Assembly: GCA_946186725.1 (NCBI GenBank)
Contig: CAMHOI010000009.1
Location: 1 to 13,139 of the forward strand
Source of the DNA: an uncultured Clostridia bacterium
Lineage (GTDB): Bacteria > Bacillota > Clostridia > Oscillospirales > Acutalibacteraceae
Reading direction: 5' to 3'
DNA: 13,139 nucleotides
How positions within the stretch are numbered: the stretch's first letter is position 1; each line of letters starts with the position of its first letter. The notes below the pieces were generated by a model. That model worked only from the letters and a program-made list of their open reading frames with translations, was not told the DNA's origin and searched no databases. Made by a program: the position numbers and the translations under genes. Shown one piece after another: positions 1 through 4,383 of the stretch.

Positions 1-413
1 ACCTTGTCGCCGGGCACGACGTCAAGATGGAGGATGGCGGGGGTGTTGTCCCCGGTGTTGACCCGACGGAGGGGATCGCCCACCACCGACTTGCGCAGCA
101 GACCCTTCTCATAGCCCTGCCGGACACCCTCGTTGACGGCGTCGCGCAGACTGCCGCCCGTCAGGTGCACCTCCTGCCCCAGTTCGAGGAACACCACGGC
201 CATGCCGGTGTCCTGGCAGACGGGCAGATCCAGATCGCGCGCGGCCTCTGCGTTGCGGCAGAGGTCGCACAGCACCTCCCGTCCCAGCGCGCAGGATTCC
301 CTCCCGGCGGCGTCGCGCACGGCGGCCTCCACGTCGGGCGGAAGGAGGCGGTTGGCCTTGGAGCAGAGGTCGGCGACGGCCTCGGCAACGGCGAAAACGG
401 ACAACTCTCTCAT
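1..413 (-). CDS. Class I fumarate hydratase, alpha subunit (partial, 3' end off window)
   Basis: This is the N-terminal 137 residues of an iron-sulfur hydro-lyase alpha subunit, which interconverts fumarate and malate (or dehydrates tartrate) together with a beta subunit expected beyond the window edge. The translation starts MRELSVFAVAEAVADLC and contains VCQDTGMAVVFLELG at about residues 65-79, whose Cys66 is the family's conserved [4Fe-4S] ligand. RVNTGDNTPAILHLDVVPGDK at about 117-137 is also typical of the family. The start is the ATG at 413, one base after the stop of the epimerase gene. No clear Shine-Dalgarno precedes it, so translation is probably coupled to the upstream gene. Split alpha/beta class I fumarases are common in anaerobic Firmicutes. 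The visible part does not separate fumarase from L-tartrate dehydratase. The family call is confident; the substrate is not. Confidence 0.88.
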   Translation of the reverse strand, partial: MRELSVFAVAEAVADLCSKANRLLPPDVEAAVRDAAGRESCALGREVLCDLCRNAEAARDLDLPVCQDTGMAVVFLELGQEVHLTGGSLRDAVNEGVRQGYEKGLLRKSVVGDPLRRVNTGDNTPAILHLDVVPGDK

Positions 414-414
414 G

Positions 415-1287
415 TCAGCGGACGGTCACGTCGAAGGAGACGACCCGCTTCTCGCCGGGAGCGAGGCGGACCATGTCCCGCTTGGTCTCCAGATCGTCGA
501 TCCGGCCGTGGTAGGCGGGCACGCTCATCCAGGGCTCGATGCACACGTAGGGGGCTTCCTTGCCGGGGATGTGCCACAGCCCGACGTAGGGCATCTCGGG
601 GAAGGTGACGGTGGCCGAGCAGGCGCCCTTCTCGCTGGCGAGAGTCAGCTCGTGACCGGCGTCGCACATAAAGATGGCGTCGTTGTCGAACATGTCGTGG
701 TGGAGGTAATAGCGTTGCCGGGCGTCCAGCGGCAGGGGCGTGGTGGAATCGGTCATGTAGCACTCGACCATGTCCAGCACGCGGGGCCGGGCATCCTTCT
801 CAAACTGGATATACCAGTCCTCAAACCGGCCCTCGCCGCCCAGAGGGACGAAGAAGCCGGGGTGCCCGCCGAAGGCGAAGGGCATGACCTCGCTGCCGTG
901 ATTCTCGGCGCCGTAGGTGGTGCGCAGGGTCTCGCCCACAACGGCGATGGTGACGGTGTAGGTGAAGTCGAAGGGATAGATGGCCATGGTCTCCTCATTG
1001 GCGCGGATGGCAAAGGTGACCGAATCGGCCTTGTGCTCGATCAGGGGCAGGGGCATCTTGCGGGTAAACCCGTGCAGGAGCATTTCGTAGGTCTTGCCGC
1101 GGTAGGTGTACTTGCCCTCCCACAGGCCGCAGATGGGGAAAAGGTTGGCGGCGTGGCCGGCCCAGTAGGTCGCGTCTCCCTGCCAGAGGTACTCCACGCC
1201 GTTGTCCTTGCGGCGCAGAGAGACCAGCTCTCCGCCGACGTCGCACACCTTGGCGATCAGGCGCTCGTTTTCGATGGTATAGATCAT
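415..1287 (-). CDS. Aldose 1-epimerase family protein (LacX-like)
   Basis: A 290-residue protein of the galactose mutarotase-like fold, which interconverts alpha and beta anomers of aldoses or modified hexoses in the cytoplasm. Visible family motifs are LHGFTR at about 71-76, GGHPGFFVP at about 140-148 with the likely catalytic His142, and CIEPW at about 249-253 with the likely general-base Glu251. Length and the GHPGF/EPW pattern fit the LacX-like subgroup rather than classical GalM, so the natural sugar is unknown. The ATG at 1287 has an excellent Shine-Dalgarno, AAAGGAGGG, with a suitable spacer. It lies just downstream of a strong terminator, leaving almost no room for its own promoter, so expression may depend on read-through or on a promoter overlapping the terminator. 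A fumarase alpha gene follows after one base, suggesting co-translation, although no metabolic link between the two is obvious. Confidence 0.88.
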   Translation of the reverse strand: MIYTIENERLIAKVCDVGGELVSLRRKDNGVEYLWQGDATYWAGHAANLFPICGLWEGKYTYRGKTYEMLLHGFTRKMPLPLIEHKADSVTFAIRANEETMAIYPFDFTYTVTIAVVGETLRTTYGAENHGSEVMPFAFGGHPGFFVPLGGEGRFEDWYIQFEKDARPRVLDMVECYMTDSTTPLPLDARQRYYLHHDMFDNDAIFMCDAGHELTLASEKGACSATVTFPEMPYVGLWHIPGKEAPYVCIEPWMSVPAYHGRIDDLETKRDMVRLAPGEKRVVSFDVTVR

Positions 1288-1312
1288 GGATGATCCCTCC
1301 TTTGGTATTCCG

Positions 1313-1341
1313 AAAAAGCGCCGACTCCGGGGGAGTCGGCG
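1313..1341 (-). terminator. Rho-independent terminator after yabR
   Basis: A 10-bp perfect stem (1332-1341 with 1319-1328) with a 3-base loop of G residues. On the minus strand it is followed by one C and five T residues (1317-1313). It begins 14 bases after the yabR stop codon and faces the same way. The plus-strand side has no T run, so it acts in one direction. Confidence 0.88.
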
Positions 1342-1355
1342 GAAAATGACGTCAC

Positions 1356-1790
1356 TTACTTCGTCCCCTTGCGGGAACGGCGGCCGTCGATGTTGTTCTT
1401 TTTCTTGAGGCCGGAGATCTTGTCGTCGCTGGTCTGCTTGAACCTGCTCATCATATCCTCAAAGGACTGGGGCTCGCTGCGGCGGGCCGTCCACTCGGCG
1501 CCGGTGGGGCGCTCGGGCGCGGGCACGGGCTGACGGGGGACGTACTTTGGCTTCTCCTGGGTGCGCTTGATGGACAAGCTGATCTTGCCGTCCTCGCCGA
1601 CGTTCAGAACCTTGACCTTGACGGTCTGGCCCACGGTCAGGAAATCGTTGATGTTTTCGACGTAGGTCTGTGCAACCTCGGAAACGTGCACCATGCCCGT
1701 CTTACCCTCGCCCAGGGAGACGAAGGCGCCGAACTTGGTGATGCCGGTGACCTTGCCCTCAATGATGGCGCCGACCTCGATTTGACTCAT
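1356..1790 (-). CDS. yabR: S1 RNA-binding domain protein YabR
   Basis: A 144-residue protein with one S1 (OB-fold) domain at about residues 4-76. This is seen in GAIIEGKVTGITKFGAFVSL, GMVHVSEVA and VKVKVLNVGEDGKISLSIKR, the usual S1 strand pattern. The rest is a Pro/Arg-rich linker (about 80-105), a short helix-like segment, SFEDMMSRFKQTSDDKI (about 109-125), and a basic tail. The same domain layout occurs in YabR-type proteins placed after divIC in Bacillus and many clostridia. A general RNA- or ribosome-binding role is inferred from the family; the precise function is not established here. The start at 1790 has GGGAGG upstream with a slightly long 12-base spacer. Its ATG overlaps the TGA that ends the long yabQ frame (ATGA). 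It probably shares a transcript with divIC and ends at the strong terminator beyond its stop. Confidence 0.88.
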   Translation of the reverse strand: MSQIEVGAIIEGKVTGITKFGAFVSLGEGKTGMVHVSEVAQTYVENINDFLTVGQTVKVKVLNVGEDGKISLSIKRTQEKPKYVPRQPVPAPERPTGAEWTARRSEPQSFEDMMSRFKQTSDDKISGLKKKNNIDGRRSRKGTK

Positions 1791-2599
1791 GAATTCGCAT
1801 TTCCTCCCGATTTTATCTCTTTTGCTTGAAGACGATCTCGTCCTTGTACACGTAACCCAAACGGTCCCGCGCGGCGCGCTCGATGATCTCCTTGTCCGAG
1901 CCGTTGCGCAGCAGGTTGGTCAGCTCCTCGTTCTTGAGGAGGTAGGAGTCCAGCTCGGCCTGCTTTTGGAGGAGAACCTGCTCCTTTTCCTTGAGCTCGG
2001 AGTAGACCATGGCCATCTGAACGATGAGATAGACCGCGAACGCCAACAGCGCCAGACGAAGCAGAATGCTGCGGCCGGTGCGAGCTCTGGCCGTTTTCAT
2101 GCGCTCTACCCCCTTGTCTGCGGCGTCCCGTGTTACAACGATTATACAACAACCCCGCAAGCCGTTTCAAGAGGTTTTTCGCCAAAAGATGAATTTTTTT
2201 CGCGCCCTTTCGCAGTCGCCGGAGGAAGGGCGCGAGCGTCTTTCCGGCCCGGCGGCGGAGGCGGCGCAGGATGCGGCGCAGAAAGCGGACCGACGGACGG
2301 GCAAGAGCCATCAGGCCCCTGGACGCCGTCAGGCGTGTCGCCAGGAGCCCCATTCCCTCCCCCAGCAGGACGAAAAAGCGAACGCTGCCCTTGCACCGCA
2401 CCAGCAAGAAGAGGTAGGTGACTACCGCCGCGACCGCCCACCATCCGATATCCTGGAAAAAAGCGCTCACCGCCGTGGGCGGGCGGCAGAGCCGCCACAC
2501 GCGCAGCAGGTCGTAGCACAGGCACAGCGCCCCTCCCACCGCCGCGGCCAGCCAAAACGTCAGCACCTGGGCGGAAGCGTCGACCTGGATCTCGCTCAT
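1787..2599 (-). CDS. yabQ: Spore cortex biosynthesis protein YabQ, with an unusually long overprinted tail
   Basis: YabQ is a small membrane protein made in the mother cell and needed for spore cortex formation in Bacillus. The N-terminal part matches the family: a first hydrophobic segment at about 12-32 with CLCYDLLRVWR just after it, then FFQDIGWWAVAAVVTYLFLL at about 47-66 and VRFFVLLGEGMGL at about 73-85. A very basic amphipathic region follows (about 101-150). The ATG at 2599 overlaps the yabP TGA (ATGA), implying translational coupling. The oddity is the end: no stop occurs before divIC, and the frame continues through all of divIC in a different frame. It ends at 1787 in an ATGA overlap with yabR, giving 270 residues in total. 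Residues after about 166 are low-complexity sequence resembling an overprinted frame, not a known domain. An A7 run at 2200-2194 is a possible slippage or indel site. The gene identity is confident; the true C-terminus is not. Confidence 0.8.
   Translation of the reverse strand: MSEIQVDASAQVLTFWLAAAVGGALCLCYDLLRVWRLCRPPTAVSAFFQDIGWWAVAAVVTYLFLLVRCKGSVRFFVLLGEGMGLLATRLTASRGLMALARPSVRFLRRILRRLRRRAGKTLAPFLRRLRKGAKKIHLLAKNLLKRLAGLLYNRCNTGRRRQGGRAHENGQSSHRPQHSASSGAVGVRGLSHRSDGHGLLRAQGKGAGSPPKAGRAGLLPPQERGADQPAAQRLGQGDHRARRAGPFGLRVQGRDRLQAKEIKSGGNANS
1813..2100 (-). CDS. divIC: Septum formation initiator DivIC (FtsB-like)
   Basis: A 95-residue bitopic membrane protein of the FtsB/DivIC family, part of the DivIB-DivIC-FtsL sub-complex that activates septal cell-wall synthesis. 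It has a short basic cytoplasmic start, one transmembrane helix at about residues 12-32 (ILLRLALLAFAVYLIVQMAM) and an extracellular coiled coil at about 34-66. It ends in the family's C-terminal block, ARDRLGYVYKDEIVF (about 77-91). I chose the ATG at 2100 over an earlier in-frame start because AAGGGGGT lies 7 bases before it and the protein then begins, as usual, just ahead of the membrane helix. A sigma-A promoter sits 41-70 bases upstream inside yabQ, so this essential division gene need not depend on sporulation transcription. The whole gene lies within the yabQ frame, in another reading frame. Confidence 0.92.
   Translation of the reverse strand: MKTARARTGRSILLRLALLAFAVYLIVQMAMVYSELKEKEQVLLQKQAELDSYLLKNEELTNLLRNGSDKEIIERAARDRLGYVYKDEIVFKQKR
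2141..2170 (-). promoter_or_regulatory. Sigma-A promoter for divIC-yabR, inside yabQ
   Basis: On the minus strand, TTGAAA (2170-2165) and a perfect TATAAT (2146-2141) are separated by 18 bases. Transcription would start near 2134, leaving a leader of about 33 bases before the divIC ATG that includes the AAGGGGGT ribosome-binding site. The boxes lie within the coding region of yabQ; the -10 box encodes its Tyr-Asn at residues 152-153. Confidence 0.8.
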
Positions 2600-2877
2600 C
2601 TCATCAGGCGCTTGAAGACCCCGCCCTTGGGCCGCTCGTCGGTGTAGACCATGGCCCAGATCGCGCCGGTGACGGTCAGTTCCCCCGTTTCGGTGTCCAG
2701 CCGGTCAATGCGCAGATCCTGACCTCGCAGGGAAAGCCGGCCCATGCCGGTATAAACGGTCATGCCATCCTGGGCGAAGCTGTCCACGTCGGTCACGCCT
2801 GTCACGGTCAGCCGCTTGCGTTCTTCCAGAATGAGCGTATGCGGCCCTTTGGGCGCCGCTTTTTCCTCGATGTGCAA
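2596..2877 (-). CDS. yabP: Sporulation protein YabP
   Basis: A 93-residue YabP-family protein, co-transcribed with yabQ and linked to spore cortex assembly in the mother cell. The family pattern is visible in HTLILEERKRLTVTGVTDVD (residues 13-32), MGRLSLRGQDLRIDRLDTE (45-63), GELTVTGAIWAMVYTDE (65-81) and a basic end, GGVFKRLMR. The only reasonable start is a TTG at 2877, because an in-frame TAG lies 24 bases upstream and no in-frame ATG or GTG occurs between. The ribosome-binding sequence is weak (AAAGGCGGG, 6-base spacer). Together, the TTG and weak site suggest low or regulated translation. The gene overlaps yabQ by 4 bases. A sigma-E-type promoter lies just upstream, at the rqcP stop codon, consistent with sigma-E control known for Bacillus yabP. 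Confidence 0.87.
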   Translation of the reverse strand: MHIEEKAAPKGPHTLILEERKRLTVTGVTDVDSFAQDGMTVYTGMGRLSLRGQDLRIDRLDTETGELTVTGAIWAMVYTDERPKGGVFKRLMR

Positions 2878-2881
2878 AACG

Positions 2882-2930
2882 ATCCCGCCTTTCTTCCTCT
2901 ACCACGGTATGAGGGAAGGAGGCGGGATAT
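2882..2930 (-). promoter_or_regulatory. RNA hairpin covering the yabP ribosome-binding site
   Basis: On the minus-strand RNA, 2928-2920 pairs perfectly over 9 bp with 2890-2882 (AUCCCGCCU with AGGCGGGAU). After mismatches, a further 4 bp form (2914-2911 with 2899-2896), leaving an 11-base loop. The 3' arm contains the purine-rich ribosome-binding sequence of yabP. CGUUUU follows the stem, so a weak attenuator or terminator is an alternative reading. Confidence 0.6.
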
Positions 2931-2932
2931 TC
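2904..2932 (-). promoter_or_regulatory. Putative sigma-E promoter for yabP-yabQ
   Basis: On the minus strand, GAATATC (2932-2926) and CATACCGT (2911-2904) are 14 bases apart. This closely follows the Bacillus/Clostridium mother-cell sigma-E pattern of an ATAT-containing -35 and a CATAC-type -10 at about 14-base spacing. The -35 overlaps the rqcP stop codon, and the expected start near 2897 gives a leader of about 20 bases. Placement directly before two known sporulation genes adds weight. Confidence 0.72.
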
Positions 2933-3173
2933 AATCAATCACGGTGTAAAGCGTGGCGGCTTCGTCCTTGCCGGCGTGCTCGTTGAGCGCGGTGACCCGT
3001 ACCTTGAGCACCCGCGTGCCCAGCGCCACGGTGATCTCGTCGCCGATCTTGACCTCGTAGGAGGCGCGCACCGGCTTGCCGCCCACGCTGACGCGGCCGG
3101 CGTCACAGGCCTCGTTGGCGACGGTGCGCCGCTTGATGAGGCGGGAAACCTTCAGATACTTATCCATTCGCAT
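2931..3173 (-). CDS. rqcP: RQC P-site tRNA stabilising factor RqcP (YabO, S4 domain)
   Basis: An 80-residue protein that is essentially one S4 RNA-binding domain. MRMDKYLKVSRLIKRRTVAN and the following EACDAGRVSVGGKPVRASYEV (about 21-41) are the canonical S4 helix-loop-strand, and VKIGDEITVALGTRVLKVRV (about 41-60) completes it. RqcP stabilises P-site tRNA on stalled large ribosomal subunits while RqcH adds alanine tails, the bacterial ribosome-associated quality-control pathway. Length and sequence match the short RqcP/Hsp15-like group, not the longer RluB or tyrosyl-tRNA synthetase S4 proteins. The first ATG (3173) is preferred over Met3 because GGAGGAT lies 9 bases before it. It follows the HU gene, separated by a hairpin that may partly terminate transcription. 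Its stop overlaps the putative sigma-E promoter of yabP. Confidence 0.92.
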   Translation of the reverse strand: MRMDKYLKVSRLIKRRTVANEACDAGRVSVGGKPVRASYEVKIGDEITVALGTRVLKVRVTALNEHAGKDEAATLYTVID

Positions 3174-3189
3174 AGCGGCAATCCTCCGG

Positions 3190-3224
3190 ATAAAGAGACG
3201 GCCGACGCAAACGCGCCGGCCGTC
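3190..3224 (-). terminator. Probable (possibly partial) terminator after the HU gene
   Basis: GACGGCCG at 3197-3204 pairs perfectly with CGGCCGTC at 3217-3224. One mismatch and three more base pairs lie inside, closing on a 4-base loop. On the minus strand the stem is followed by UCUUUAU, a broken U tract. The rqcP ribosome-binding site follows at once, so no promoter fits between. This could reduce, without abolishing, read-through from the abundant HU message into rqcP. Confidence 0.6.
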
Positions 3225-3239
3225 GGGGAAAAGCTGAGC

Positions 3240-3509
3240 TTACAGGGCTTCCTTGAAAGCCTTGGCGGCCTTGAAGACGGGCGCCTTGGACGCCTTGATC
3301 TTGATGGGCTGCTTGGTCTGAGGATTCAGGCCGGTACGGGCAGCGCGCTTACGGACCTCAAAGGTGCCGAAGCCGAAGAGCTGGACCTTGCCGCCCTTTT
3401 TCAGAGTGGCCTTGATGGAGTCGAGGACGGCGGCGACGGCAGCGTCGGCATCCTTCTTGGTCAGGCCGGTCTTCGCAGCGACAGCAGCAATAAGTTCGGT
3501 TTTGTTCAT
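3240..3509 (-). CDS. hup: HU family DNA-binding protein
   Basis: An 89-residue HU protein, the usual length, which binds and bends DNA as a dimer and compacts the nucleoid. It begins MNKTELIAAVAAKTGLTKKDAD, the helical dimerisation region (residues 1-40), and carries the HU signature GFGTFEVRKRAARTGLNPQT (46-65), with the intercalating Pro at position 63 on the DNA-binding arm. The end, ASKAPVFKAAKAFKEAL, is the standard C-terminal helix. I chose the ATG at 3509 rather than an in-frame ATG 36 bases earlier because it gives the conserved N-terminus and has GGAGG 9 bases before it. The gene sits between mazG and rqcP, a place where Bacillus has no HU gene. A hairpin downstream and an AT-rich palindrome upstream suggest it is expressed at a different level from its neighbours. 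Confidence 0.95.
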   Translation of the reverse strand: MNKTELIAAVAAKTGLTKKDADAAVAAVLDSIKATLKKGGKVQLFGFGTFEVRKRAARTGLNPQTKQPIKIKASKAPVFKAAKAFKEAL

Positions 3510-3522
3510 GATCTTTTCCTCC

Positions 3523-3538
3523 ATAAAATAGATTTTAT
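3523..3538. promoter_or_regulatory. AT-rich palindrome upstream of the HU gene
   Basis: ATAAAAT and ATTTTAT form a perfect 7-bp inverted repeat around a 2-base centre, in a stretch far more AT-rich than its surroundings, 14 bases before the HU start. It could include a -10 box (TAAAAT on the minus strand), but no good -35 lies at the right distance. It could also be an operator or a site bound by HU. A separate ACCGGC/GCCGGT hairpin lies next to it at 3546-3559. Confidence 0.3.
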
Positions 3539-3560
3539 GCTCCACACCGGCAAGCCGGTA

Positions 3561-4361
3561 TTAAGAGTCCTGTCGTTTGACCTCGTCCCACAGAGCGTCC
3601 AGCTCGGCGAGAGAGGCCCGCCCCATTTCCACGCCGCGCTTCCCGGCGAGCTCTTCCACGGCGGCAAAGCGCGCGATGAACTTCTCGGTGGCGGCGGCGA
3701 GCGCCTGCTCGGCGTCGACCTTAAGGAAACGGCTGACATTAACGGCGGAGAAGAGCAGGTCTCCCAGCTCCTCCCGAACGGCGTCGGCGTCGCCCGCCGC
3801 CTCGGCCGCCTTCAGCTCGCCGATCTCCTCGGACAGCTTGTCCCAGGCGCCCTCGCCGTCCGGCCAGTCGAAGCCGGCCTTGGCGGCCCGCTTCTGCACC
3901 TTGCGGGCGCGCATGAGCGCGGGGAAGGCGCGGGGCACGCTCTCAAGGGTGTCGGTATAGGTCTTCTGGCTCTTCTCGGCGCGCTTGAGCGCGTCCCAGT
4001 TGCTCAACACCTCGCCCGTCGTCCCGGCGGTCACGTCGCCGAACACGTGGGGGTGGCGATAGATCATCTTGCGCACGATCCCGTCGACGACGTCCTCGAA
4101 GGAGAAGCGTCCCTCATCCTCGGCCAGATCGGCGTGGAAGATGACGTTCATCAGCAGGTCGCCCAGCTCCTCGCACAGGTCGGCGGGACAGTCGCGGTCG
4201 ATGGCGTCCGCGACCTCGTAGGCCTCCTCCAGCAGATCGTTGCGGATGGAGGCGTGGGTCTGCTCCCGGTCCCAGGGGCAACCGTCGGGCGCGCGCAGGA
4301 TGCGCATGACCCGGCGCAGATCGTCAAAGTCGTAGTGGTCTTTCTGCGGGTAATCCACCAT
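3561..4361 (-). CDS. mazG: Nucleoside triphosphate pyrophosphohydrolase MazG
   Basis: A 266-residue all-alpha NTP pyrophosphatase that hydrolyses (d)NTPs to the monophosphate and pyrophosphate, clearing non-canonical nucleotides. Two tandem MazG repeats are visible. The first has DGCPWDREQTHASIRNDLLEEAYEV (about 26-50), with metal-binding acids in LLEEAYEVADA and LCEELGDLLMNVIFHADLA (62-80). The second has GAWDKLSEEIGELKAA (171-186) and VREELGDLLFSAVNVSRFLK (195-214). The length matches stand-alone E. coli-type MazG. The Bacillus counterpart in this position (YabN) carries an extra N-terminal tetrapyrrole methylase-like domain, absent here. The ATG at 4361 is 22 bases after the flippase stop, with a weak GAGG upstream. 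The two genes are almost certainly co-transcribed. The HU gene follows after 51 bases. Confidence 0.94.
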   Translation of the reverse strand: MVDYPQKDHYDFDDLRRVMRILRAPDGCPWDREQTHASIRNDLLEEAYEVADAIDRDCPADLCEELGDLLMNVIFHADLAEDEGRFSFEDVVDGIVRKMIYRHPHVFGDVTAGTTGEVLSNWDALKRAEKSQKTYTDTLESVPRAFPALMRARKVQKRAAKAGFDWPDGEGAWDKLSEEIGELKAAEAAGDADAVREELGDLLFSAVNVSRFLKVDAEQALAAATEKFIARFAAVEELAGKRGVEMGRASLAELDALWDEVKRQDS

Positions 4362-4383
4362 ATCTTGTTTCGCCTCGTTTATT

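Noticed and set aside
161..388. Minus-strand 75-codon frame near the left edge
   Set aside because: It is out of frame with the fumarase alpha reading, which has recognisable motifs such as VCQDTG. This frame is Pro/Arg-rich shadow sequence.
1798..1800. ATG closer to the GGGAGG site as the yabR start
   Set aside because: It is out of frame with the S1-domain protein and only 2 bases from the ribosome-binding site.
2101..2160. A 20-codon N-terminal extension of DivIC
   Set aside because: It would start upstream of the sigma-A start point near 2134, and the AAGGGGGT site is correctly placed for the ATG at 2100, giving the normal DivIC N-terminus.
3510..3560. TTGCCG-17-TATTTT as a promoter for the HU gene
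   Set aside because: Transcription would begin inside or after the GGAGG ribosome-binding site, so the message would lack it. Both boxes are also poor matches.
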